8,251 nucleotides of DNA from JACRBK01 sp964427955 (lineage in GTDB: Bacteria > Chloroflexota > Anaerolineae > Aggregatilineales > Aggregatilineaceae): assembly GCA_964427955.1 (NCBI GenBank), contig CAYRWY010000265.1, forward strand, positions 1 to 8,251, in the 5' to 3' direction. The position numbers were made by a program, and so were the translations under genes. This document shows, in pieces, positions 1-5,637 of the stretch. Positions within the stretch are counted from its first letter, which is position 1; every line of letters begins with the position of its first letter. The notes below the pieces were generated by a model that was not told where the DNA came from, ran no database searches, and worked only from the letters and a program-made list of their open reading frames with translations.

Positions 1-30
1 CACGTAGTTCGCCATCAGTATCGCTAGGTT

Positions 31-51
31 GGAGAGGGGGCCGGGGGATGA
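31..51 (+). repeat. Dispersed G/C-run repeat, left copy (inverted relative to right copy)
   Basis: The 21-bp stretch begins GGAGAGGGGGCCGGGG and ends ATGA. It matches the reverse complement of 8167-8187 at 20 of 21 positions; the one mismatch is A here against G at position 18. From memory, such C-run/G-run elements (CCTCACCCC..GGCCCC.CTCTCC) are scattered in intergenic DNA of Chloroflexota and some cyanobacteria. It lies outside the last gene of the leftward operon and therefore in intergenic DNA, as expected for the class. It does not look like an IS end, because no transposase is present. Confidence 0.7.
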
Positions 52-60
52 CTCATCCCC
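44..60. other. Perfect short palindrome (hairpin) downstream of leftward operon
   Basis: GGGGATGA at 44-51 is followed by one C and then TCATCCCC at 53-60, a perfect 8-bp inverted repeat overlapping the dispersed repeat. It lies 35-51 nt beyond the TAG of the last leftward gene. Read on the minus strand it has no U-run after it (CGGCCCCC follows), so it is not a canonical intrinsic terminator. It could be an end-protecting stem or simply part of the repeat. The rest of 1-94 holds nothing else I can support. Confidence 0.5.
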
Positions 61-94
61 TACAGTACCAACGGCGTATTTCAGCCGACGTGTA

Positions 95-538
95 CTAGGA
101 AGTCATCGCCGCACGCGCGGCGGCTCGGTCGCGCATGGCGGCCAGCGCCTCGTCGAGCGTCGCGTAGAAATCCACCCCCAGGCGATTGCCGAAGTAGAAG
201 TGCATGACCCCCATCAGGTCGCGCAGCAGTGCCCGTGACAGGCCGGGCAGCCCCACCGCCGACGAAAAAACGAAATGGTCGCTGTTCGGGTCCGCAAAGA
301 GCCGCCGCGCCTCCCCGATCAGGCTGATCGCATCGAAAAATTCCCATTCGCCGAAGACAAAAACCGATTCGAGCTTCTCGTCAGGAGGAACCTGCGCCAT
401 CGCCTGGGCGCCGACAGCCAGCGCCGCCCGCAGTTGAGCCGCGCGCCAATGCGGCGCAAAGGTATACAGCACGTAACGCTGGGGGGTGCCTTCCAGCGTG
501 CAGAGTTCAAAGGTCACCGTTGGCGACGAACTGTCCAT
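95..538 (-). CDS. Uncharacterised 147-aa protein, paralogue of its upstream neighbour (STAS-like?)
   Basis: I do not recognise a named family. It is a soluble protein with no signal peptide or membrane helix. It aligns along its whole length with the 144-aa product encoded just upstream (551-985). Shared blocks are TFAPxW (about residues 26-31), LRAAL (36-40), LIGExRR (about 73-79) and the C-terminal FYAxLxEALxAMRxR (about 123-137). The alternating strand/helix pattern and the ending with a hydrophobic strand, F, TLDEAL and a helix recall small SpoIIAA/STAS-like proteins of Chloroflexota. That is an inference from pattern memory. It is the last gene of the leftward operon, 12 nt after the upstream stop. 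The Shine-Dalgarno is weak (CGGGTG), so translational coupling is likely. The start is the only ATG giving the aligned N-terminus. The pair is a tandem duplication that has diverged substantially. Confidence 0.8.
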   Translation of the reverse strand: MDSSSPTVTFELCTLEGTPQRYVLYTFAPHWRAAQLRAALAVGAQAMAQVPPDEKLESVFVFGEWEFFDAISLIGEARRLFADPNSDHFVFSSAVGLPGLSRALLRDLMGVMHFYFGNRLGVDFYATLDEALAAMRDRAAARAAMTS

Positions 539-550
539 CGCAGCACCCGG

Positions 551-985
551 CTAGTCTGCCGCCAAGGCCCGTTCGCGCATCGCGTCCAGGGCGTCGCCCA
601 GGGAAGCATAGAAATGATAGTGCAGCGAAGTCCCCCGGTAGACCCGCCGCACGAGATCGAGCAGGTTATCGATCAGCACGTGGCCGTACTCCCCCAGCCC
701 GATCACGGAGGTGTGGACGATCCTCCGGCTGCCCGGCAGGGCCAGCGCCCGCCGCATTTCACCGATCAGATTCACGGACTCGAACGACTCGGAGGACTCG
801 AATATAAGGATGGACTCGAATAACTCTTTGGGCGGGCGCTGGCCGATGATCCGCGCGCGCTCGACCAGGGCCGCCCGCAAGTGCTCGACGCACCACTGAG
901 GCGCAAATGTAAGGACGAAATAAGCCTGGTCTGTGCCTCCCAACTGCCGGAATTCACAGGTAACCAGCGCATCATTCCCGGTCAT
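551..985 (-). CDS. Uncharacterised 144-aa protein, tandem paralogue (STAS-like?)
   Basis: The frame stays open upstream to 1327, but the extra 114 residues are low-complexity Arg/Gly/Pro antisense-style sequence overlapping the nitroreductase gene. The real start is the ATG at 985-983 (MTGNDALVT). It makes a 4-nt ATGA overlap with the nitroreductase stop and so implies translational coupling. From this start the length and all conserved blocks match the paralogue at 95-538: TFAPQW, LRAAL, QRPP, LIGEMRR and FYASLGDALDAMRERA. There is no transmembrane segment. The pattern of a strand, a helix around LIGEMRRALA, a strand (IVHTSVIGL) and a C-terminal F-x-A-L-x-x-A-L helix hints at a STAS/SpoIIAA-like fold, but I cannot confirm this by eye. 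Two copies kept side by side could form a heterodimer or bind different partners. Confidence 0.8.
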   Translation of the reverse strand: MTGNDALVTCEFRQLGGTDQAYFVLTFAPQWCVEHLRAALVERARIIGQRPPKELFESILIFESSESFESVNLIGEMRRALALPGSRRIVHTSVIGLGEYGHVLIDNLLDLVRRVYRGTSLHYHFYASLGDALDAMRERALAAD

Positions 986-1509
986 ATCTCCCAGCTCTCC
1001 CACCGGACAACCTCGGCGAGCGTACGGCGACCCTGCGCACGGGGCGGGCGCTGGCGCGGGTCGGCCTCCGGGTGGGGGTAGCCGAACGAAATCGCCCAGG
1101 GCACGTCCCGGTCTTCGGGAATATGCAGCACCGTCCGCGCATAATCCTGATCGTAGATCGTCGCCATGCACGAGCCGATCCCCTGATCCCAGGCGGCCAG
1201 GATCATGTTCTGGCTGGCGCGTCCCAGGTCGAAGGGCGTGGTCAGCGTGGGCGGTTGGTGCAGATCGTCCACCACCATCACCACGGCGCAGGCCGCCCCG
1301 GCCAGGTGAGCACACCAGGGACCGCACATGCTGAGGGCCTGGAGCGTCGCCGGTTCGGTCACGATCACGAACGTCCAGGGCTGCTGGTTCTTGGCCGATC
1401 CCGACAGCCGCCCGGCGTTGACGATTCGCTCGATCTGAGTCCGTTCCACCGGTTGATCGGTGAACTGGCGAATCGAGCGGTTAGTTTGTTGTGCTTCGTA
1501 GACCTGCAT
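982..1509 (-). CDS. Nitroreductase-family FMN-dependent oxidoreductase
   Basis: The 175-aa product fits the nitroreductase fold (NfsA/NfsB-like FMN flavoproteins that use NAD(P)H and usually act as homodimers). Residues 11-16, RSIRQF, match the phosphate-contacting RS-x-R-x-F. Residues 36-45, SGSAKNQQPW, match the family S-x-S-A-x-N-x-Q-P-W block. Residues 94-116, from DLGRASQNM to GIGSC, match the D-x-G-x-A-x-Q-N-M...A...G-x-G-x-C region, and FGYP at 142-145 followed by a basic R-R..L-x-E-V-V tail is typical. It is short but complete. The start ATG lies 1 nt after the upstream TAG, with AAAGGG inside the end of that gene as a plausible ribosome site. The physiological substrate cannot be told from sequence. 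The family covers nitroaromatic and quinone reduction, flavin fragmentation and dehalogenation. Its operon partners suggest no obvious catabolic pathway. Confidence 0.9.
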   Translation of the reverse strand: MQVYEAQQTNRSIRQFTDQPVERTQIERIVNAGRLSGSAKNQQPWTFVIVTEPATLQALSMCGPWCAHLAGAACAVVMVVDDLHQPPTLTTPFDLGRASQNMILAAWDQGIGSCMATIYDQDYARTVLHIPEDRDVPWAISFGYPHPEADPRQRPPRAQGRRTLAEVVRWESWEI

Positions 1510-1510
1510 C

Positions 1511-3241
1511 CTACGACCCTTTCTGATCTTCTAAGCGTGCCAGTTCTTTGGTGAAGATGCGCCGCAGCGCCGCAATCGTGGTCGCATAGGTCGGTTCCGC
1601 GCCCAGGTAGCTCAGCCCACCCGCACCCAACGTGCGGCCCCGGCTGCGCGGGGTATCGCTCGCGTAGTGCAGAAATCCGATGTCGAACGGAGCGATGTAC
1701 AGATTCACGATCTCGTTGACCGGGTGCCGCTGGGCCCGCACCATTTCGTATACCGCCGAGAGGTACGGCCCGGCTTCCATTTCGACCACCGAATAGCCTT
1801 CGCGGTAGAACACGTCCATGTATTGGGCGTTCTGTAGGAAGGTCCCCAACACGCTGACGACCTTCTGATTGTCGAGCACGCTGGGCAGCGTCAGGTAGGG
1901 AATCACGTCCGAGGCACTGAAGCAGTTGCCGAACAGATACGAGTTTTCGCTGTGCTCGTCGTAGACCACGTTGGCGATCAGCACGTCGCCCACGCGCGCG
2001 TTGAGCGTCGCGGCCTTGCCGATCACGTACAACCCCTGGATGCGGTCCGCGTACTGGCTGATCTTGGCCAGGACGTGGTAGGCCGCCATCCCCAGCGGGT
2101 AGTCGATGTTGACGATCACGGCGTCACTCTGCGCCAGCCGCCGCATATTCTCCGGTCCGCCGCAGATCAGCCGCTGATCCATGCGCGCCGGGTCAAGCTT
2201 GCTCAACTCGATCACCTGAGCCTCGATGTCGAAGCCGTGCAGGCTCGGCGCACGGCTGATCCCCAGTTCGCGCTCCTCGCGGACCCGCCGGGCGTCCACG
2301 TCCGGAACGACCGCATAACGCCGCAGCGAATAGTACAGGAAATTGTTCTTGTTGTTCAGCTCGTCGCGCACCCGGACGTAATCGTATTCGGCTTTCAGAC
2401 CGGGATCGCCCGCCCGCTCGACGAACTCGAAGATGGCATCCTCTTCGCGCAGCGCGAACCCGCTCAGCAGGTTCGGCACGGAGTGAACGTTGGACGAGAC
2501 GAAATAGACCGGGCGCTCCTGGAGCGACAGCGGCTCGACCGACTGGCGCACGTTGTACCACCAGTCCGAGGTCGCGCGTTGGTAGTTGATGTACGTCCCG
2601 GCCAGCAGCCGTACCGACAAGCGCTTGGGCGCTTTGGCGATCTGGCGCAGCGTCGGAATCATATTCTTGCCCCAGGCATCTTGCAGGCGGCTCAGATCGT
2701 CCGCCGAAATGCCCAGCGCGCGGGCCAGATCCGCCGTGCGGCCCAGCGTCGAATCGGCGCTGTAAGCGGCCAGGCTGGCCTGGACCGCCACCGATTGCAG
2801 CATGGCGTGCAGCTTGTTCCACTCGATCTGGTAGGTGACCAGCGTCGGGATCAAGTCGTCGATGTCGGAGCGGCTGGCGATGTAGACGGCCAGCGTGCCG
2901 TGACCGTCGTACATGATGCGGCGGCGGCGGGCAGGCGCGGTTTCCTGCTCCCAGTCTTCGACGTCGGTGTAGCCGAATTCGCGAAACACCCGCTCGGTCT
3001 GGCCCATCACCACCAGGTTGACATCCGCCATGCAGGCCGGGAGCCGCGTCGCCACGTAGAACAGGGCGGAGGCGTCCGGCATGACCTGGCGCGCGCCAAC
3101 GTGCAGCGACGAATTCATCGCCAGGTGAGCTTCGACGAGCGCGTCCAGGTGCACGGCATGGCTGGATCGCAGCAAGGAATAATAGGTACGGATATACAGC
3201 GCGATTTCTTCACTGCCCGTCTTGGGCACAGTTCGGTCCAT
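1511..3241 (-). CDS. 576-aa protein with nucleoside phosphorylase-like C-terminal half (DUF6909-type)
   Basis: The N-terminal half (residues 1-about 350) is largely helical with no motif I know. It includes IYIRTYYSLLR-like and ARRRRIMY segments and a YQIEWNKLH helix. The C-terminal half (about 370-570) resembles the nucleoside phosphorylase/nucleosidase superfamily. It has a strand AVIVNIDYPLG (374-384), GLYVIGKAATLN (403-414), VGDVLIANVV (417-426), VLGTFLQN (464-471) and VVEMEAGPYL (485-494). The last recalls the EME substrate-ribose motif of MTA/SAH nucleosidases. I recall very similar text in the Bacteroidetes/Chloroflexi family DUF6909, with no known function. The ATG at 3241-3239 is chosen because GAGG lies 4 nt upstream. 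A TTG at 3379 would add 46 unpersuasive residues and overlap the TIR gene. It follows the TIR gene after 118 nt and ends 1 nt before the nitroreductase. An N-ribosyl hydrolase or nucleotide-binding role is inferred. Confidence 0.82.
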   Translation of the reverse strand: MDRTVPKTGSEEIALYIRTYYSLLRSSHAVHLDALVEAHLAMNSSLHVGARQVMPDASALFYVATRLPACMADVNLVVMGQTERVFREFGYTDVEDWEQETAPARRRRIMYDGHGTLAVYIASRSDIDDLIPTLVTYQIEWNKLHAMLQSVAVQASLAAYSADSTLGRTADLARALGISADDLSRLQDAWGKNMIPTLRQIAKAPKRLSVRLLAGTYINYQRATSDWWYNVRQSVEPLSLQERPVYFVSSNVHSVPNLLSGFALREEDAIFEFVERAGDPGLKAEYDYVRVRDELNNKNNFLYYSLRRYAVVPDVDARRVREERELGISRAPSLHGFDIEAQVIELSKLDPARMDQRLICGGPENMRRLAQSDAVIVNIDYPLGMAAYHVLAKISQYADRIQGLYVIGKAATLNARVGDVLIANVVYDEHSENSYLFGNCFSASDVIPYLTLPSVLDNQKVVSVLGTFLQNAQYMDVFYREGYSVVEMEAGPYLSAVYEMVRAQRHPVNEIVNLYIAPFDIGFLHYASDTPRSRGRTLGAGGLSYLGAEPTYATTIAALRRIFTKELARLEDQKGS

Positions 3242-3359
3242 AAGTCCTCTTCGTGTACAAAAAAAGGAATTCACACGCCCGGCCCAGTCGAGATGAGGAT
3301 AAACGTTGATGAACAGGAATTCCGAAGCCGCCAGGACGCGCAGATAGTCTGTCCCGATC
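3242..3359 (-). other. 118-nt gap inside leftward operon
   Basis: This is the only sizeable gap in the leftward unit, between the TIR stop and the ATG of the 576-aa gene. Read on the minus strand it contains a T7 run (TTCCTTTTTTTGTACA) shortly before the Shine-Dalgarno GAGG. I find no strong stem before that T-run and no good -35/-10 pair. The sequence GGAATTC occurs twice, probably by chance. The whole gap is open in frame with the downstream gene from a TTG at 3379, so part of it may be translated. Confidence 0.4.
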
Positions 3360-3902
3360 TTACAACGAAACGACTCCAAATGCGATCCCGATCACGGCGA
3401 GACACACCAGGGCCAGGGCCGTCAGGGTGACGACCCAGACAATGCGGCGGCGGAAGCGGTTTGGTGGGTGCGGAGGACGGCGTGGGCGGCGCTGCGGCGT
3501 CGGATCAGGGGCCGCGAGCAGAGCCGCCGGGGAGGGCAGCACCGCGACGAGCTGCGCCAGGGCCGCCGCGTAATCGTCCGAAAAATCGACCTGGATCGCC
3601 TGCTGCAAATAGCGCGGCAAATCGCCCTGCGAGCGCAGCAGCGCATAGACCGGGCGCTTGCGGCGGTTGGCCAGAATGCCTTCGTGGCGGATGCCTGTCC
3701 GGCGCCCGTCCGCGGGGGACAGCACCATCAACACCACCCCACAGGCGCGGATGGCGTGACGGGTTTCCGCCGCCCAGGCAACCGTGCCCACATCACTGAC
3801 GGCATCCACGAAGACGGTATAACCCACCGCCTGGAGGTCATCCACCAGGCGGTGCGCGAAATCATAATCCCGTTCGGGATAGCTGATATAAAGATACTGC
3901 AT
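3360..3902 (-). CDS. TIR-domain protein with C-terminal membrane anchor
   Basis: Residues 1-about 120 form a TIR/TIR-2-like domain. It starts with the strand YLYISYPERDYDFA (4-17), continues with a helix and the second strand GYTVFVDAVSDVGTVAW (27-43, the usual G-x-x-V-x-x-D...G...W), and then C-x-x-V-L-M-V-L-S (54-62). The RHEGILANRRKRPVYALL segment (72-89) places Glu74 where NAD-cleaving TIR domains keep their catalytic glutamate. A Pro/Arg-rich linker (about 130-153) leads to one hydrophobic helix (about 154-178), which ends the protein. Basic residues in front of the helix predict a cytosolic TIR domain tail-anchored in the membrane. Start: ATG 6 nt after the upstream stop, with no good Shine-Dalgarno, hence likely coupled. 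Bacterial TIR proteins act as NAD(P)ases or cyclic-ADPR makers in anti-phage systems, or as scaffolds. Which applies here is unknown. Confidence 0.88.
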   Translation of the reverse strand: MQYLYISYPERDYDFAHRLVDDLQAVGYTVFVDAVSDVGTVAWAAETRHAIRACGVVLMVLSPADGRRTGIRHEGILANRRKRPVYALLRSQGDLPRYLQQAIQVDFSDDYAAALAQLVAVLPSPAALLAAPDPTPQRRPRRPPHPPNRFRRRIVWVVTLTALALVCLAVIGIAFGVVSL

Positions 3903-3908
3903 GGTTGG

Positions 3909-4466
3909 CTAGGCCCATTCGACGTGAATCCTGGTCCACTCCCCGCCGAGGTCGCGGCGCAGGGTCACGTCGTCGTAATACAGAATGAACTGCGTTTCCG
4001 GCGGCAAATAGCGCCGCGTCAGGCCATACAGCATACCATAGAGCAGATCATCGGGATAGGGGATCTTGGACTCGGCGAGCAGATGCCGCTCGGCGACCTT
4101 GAGCGTGCGCTGATGCCCGACATCGCCGTTGCGAAGATAACGCTGGTAGTAGCGGTTCAGGTGCATGAAAACCGCTTCGAAGTCGCCCCGGGCGAATTCC
4201 GGCGGGCTGAACACCACGTCGGCCATCTTCATCCCCAGGCTCGTCAGGTTCATCATGCCATTCTGGGCCGCCGCAATATCCGTCATCACGTTGAGCCAGA
4301 GCTGGACCGGGTACCAGCGATCGGTCTGCACATTCGTCAGGGCATATTTACTCAGAATCGGCGTAATATCGTCGGGCTGAGCGCAGCGCACGAAGTTTTG
4401 CAGTTGCGCACCCAGAATTTCCACGCAGGGATCGTGCCAGGTGTAGACGGCCATCACGTTTTCCAT
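3909..4466 (-). CDS. Uncharacterised 185-aa protein, V4R/heme-NO-sensor-like C-terminus
   Basis: This is the first gene of the leftward operon. The ATG at 4466-4464 is preferred because AAGGA lies 7 nt upstream. A TTG one codon earlier and an ATG four codons later are alternatives. The product is soluble, with no signal or membrane helix. Residues around 50-60 (DRWYPVQLWLNVM) and a later segment (PYPDDLLYGMLYGLTRRYLPPETQF, near 135-160) followed by GGEWTRIHVEW at the C-terminus resemble a family I recall from Chloroflexota and cyanobacteria. Its relatives share a YP-x-x-W motif and end in C-R-x-x-G-x-x-x-C-x-Y-x-V-x-W, like 4-vinyl reductase (V4R) or heme-NO-binding-type sensors. Here the equivalent tail has no cysteine, so a metal site there would be lost. 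A sensory or regulatory role for the operon is a guess. I cannot name the family with certainty. Confidence 0.75.
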   Translation of the reverse strand: MENVMAVYTWHDPCVEILGAQLQNFVRCAQPDDITPILSKYALTNVQTDRWYPVQLWLNVMTDIAAAQNGMMNLTSLGMKMADVVFSPPEFARGDFEAVFMHLNRYYQRYLRNGDVGHQRTLKVAERHLLAESKIPYPDDLLYGMLYGLTRRYLPPETQFILYYDDVTLRRDLGGEWTRIHVEWA

Positions 4467-4500
4467 CAATCATTCCTTACGCCATTTCAATACTATCTCC

Positions 4501-4529
4501 ATTATACAGAAAAATGGCGTCTTTGTCTG
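4501..4529 (-). promoter_or_regulatory. Sigma-70-type promoter for the leftward operon
   Basis: On the minus strand there is a perfect -10 hexamer TATAAT (4506-4501) and a -35 of CAGACA (4529-4524, 4 of 6 to TTGACA), spaced exactly 17 nt. Predicted transcription starts near 4494, giving a leader of about 27 nt before the ATG at 4466. It is A/T-rich against a G+C-rich background. It is the best promoter in the window. Confidence 0.75.
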
Positions 4530-4558
4530 TACCGATTCACCCTAAGGTACTACTGCGG

Positions 4559-4587
4559 TTGCCATTCACGGCGGGCGGGCGTACACT
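4559..4587 (+). promoter_or_regulatory. Candidate promoter for the rightward operon
   Basis: On the plus strand, TTGCCA (4559-4564, 5 of 6 to consensus) and TACACT (4582-4587, 4 of 6) are separated by 17 nt. The spacer contains GGCGGGCGGGCG. Predicted start is near 4594, about 30 nt before the ATG at 4624. The two divergent -35 boxes are about 30 bp apart, so a single regulator could affect both units. Confidence 0.5.
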
Positions 4588-4623
4588 CTATCGCAGACTA
4601 TCACCCTAACCTCAGAGTACGGC

Positions 4624-5544
4624 ATGAAAAAACTGATCGTAAACGCTGACGACCTGGGCTACTCCGCCGGAATCAACCGGGGCATCCTCGACGGCTATCA
4701 CCGGGGGATCATCACCTCGACCACTGTGCTGATCAACGCGCCGGATGCGCCCGCCGGGCTGGAACTGGCGCGCGCGGTGCTGCCCGACCTGGGCCTGGGG
4801 CTGCACCTCAACCTGACGAGGGGCCGCCCCGTCACACCGCGGGAGCAGATCCCAACCCTGGTGGACGAGCAGGGCGACTTCTTCGGCATCCGCACCTGGG
4901 CCGATCACCTGGACGCCTTCGATCCCGACGACCTGGCGCGCGAAATCTACGCCCAGTTCGAGCGTTTCATGCGCCTGGCCGGGCAGCCGCCCGATCACCT
5001 GGACGCCCATCACCACGCGATCTACCTGCACCCGGCAGCGCTGGCCGCGACGCTCCAACTCGCGCAGCAGTATAACCTGCCGCTGCGCAACGCCGGGCTG
5101 GACCTGACGCCCCAGGCGGCTTTCCAGGCGCTCCAGGGGATGGTGCCCGGCCTGTCCGACGACGCCGCGCGGCGCCGGATCGCGCAGGTGCAGGCGACCG
5201 CGGCGGGCGTCCCAGCCACGACCTGGCCCGCGCGCATGGAGTTGGGCTTCACGCAAGGCCGGGCGGCGACGTTGGGCGAGCTGCTGGTACTGCTGACCAC
5301 CCTGCCCGACGACAGCCTGACCGAGATCGTCTGCCACGCGGGCTACGCCGACCAGGACCCGGCCCAGCAGTGGCGCGAAATCGAGCTTGGCCTGCTGCTG
5401 CACCCTGCCACGCTCGAATGTGTCAAATCGGAAGGGATCGAGCTGCTCACCTTTGGCGAGGTGCAGCCCGTGGTGCGCTGGAACGACGATCTGCGGCGGG
5501 ACGATCTCGCCGCGGCGGACGAAATGAGCGACGACGTTTTTTAG
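4624..5544 (+). CDS. ChbG/YdjC-family carbohydrate deacetylase
   Basis: The 306-aa product starts with MKKLIVNADDLGYSAGINRGI, the hallmark N-terminus of the YdjC/ChbG family. These are metal-dependent deacetylases that remove acetyl groups from N-acetylated sugars such as diacetylchitobiose or chitin oligomers. Likely metal and catalytic residues are Asp9/Asp10 (NADDLG), His61 (GLHLNLT) and the His129-131 cluster (LDAHHH); CHAGY at 237-241 is the conserved late motif. Length is normal for the family. There is no signal peptide, so it is cytosolic. The last 25 residues are an acidic, family-atypical tail. Start: the only sensible ATG, with just a weak AGAG ribosome site 9 nt upstream. It is the first gene of the rightward unit, and 89 nt separate it from the next large gene. 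The partners here give no chitin-use context (no sugar transporter or glycosidase), so its substrate stays open. Confidence 0.93.
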   Translation: MKKLIVNADDLGYSAGINRGILDGYHRGIITSTTVLINAPDAPAGLELARAVLPDLGLGLHLNLTRGRPVTPREQIPTLVDEQGDFFGIRTWADHLDAFDPDDLAREIYAQFERFMRLAGQPPDHLDAHHHAIYLHPAALAATLQLAQQYNLPLRNAGLDLTPQAAFQALQGMVPGLSDDAARRRIAQVQATAAGVPATTWPARMELGFTQGRAATLGELLVLLTTLPDDSLTEIVCHAGYADQDPAQQWREIELGLLLHPATLECVKSEGIELLTFGEVQPVVRWNDDLRRDDLAAADEMSDDVF

Positions 5545-5553
5545 GATGCGACC

Positions 5554-5637
5554 ATGAGCGACCTTCTCAATCCGAGTCCCGCTCCGGCGATACTTTTGTC
5601 ACGAAAATGGAACAGCACGGCGGAGAATAGACCATGA
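5554..5637 (+). CDS. Possible 27-codon small ORF coupled to the next gene
   Basis: ATG at 5554 is preceded by AGGA with a 7-nt spacer, which is a better ribosome site than that of the deacetylase gene. The frame reads MSDLLNPSPAPAIL, continues through RKWNSTAENRP and stops at TGA 5635-5637. That stop overlaps the ATG of the 348-aa gene as ATGA. It has no recognisable homology and no signal or membrane segment. It may be a leader peptide that couples translation across the 89-nt gap, a remnant of a lost gene, or chance. The downstream gene has its own GGAG, 8 nt before its ATG, so coupling is not required. Confidence 0.35.
   Translation: MSDLLNPSPAPAILLSRKWNSTAENRP

Noticed and set aside
44..60. 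Palindrome as intrinsic terminator of the leftward operon
   Set aside because: The stem is perfect, but no T-run follows on the minus strand and the loop would be only 1 nt. It is listed as a hairpin only.
986..1327. N-terminal extension of the 144-aa protein to 258 aa
   Set aside because: The extra 114 residues overlap the nitroreductase in another frame and look random. The paralogue aligns only from the ATG at 985, which has the ATGA coupling geometry.
3263..3338. Repeated GGAATTC in the 118-nt gap as an operator
   Set aside because: A 7-mer occurring twice at uneven context with no flanking symmetry is compatible with chance.
3242..3379. TTG start at 3379 for the 576-aa protein
   Set aside because: It would add 46 residues with no family pattern and overlap the TIR gene by 20 nt. 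The ATG at 3241 has GAGG just upstream. It is kept as a minor alternative.
1952..3430. Long plus-strand open frame (492 codons) opposite the 576-aa gene
   Set aside because: Its product is rich in Arg/His/Asp/Val with no family pattern, as expected for an antisense frame in high-G+C DNA. The minus-strand frame has recognisable nucleosidase-like motifs and a ribosome site.
3468..4649. Plus-strand open frame (393 codons) across the TIR and V4R-like genes
   Set aside because: It crosses the divergent promoter region and overlaps the deacetylase start. The minus-strand frames carry TIR motifs and proper ribosome sites. Composition is antisense-like.
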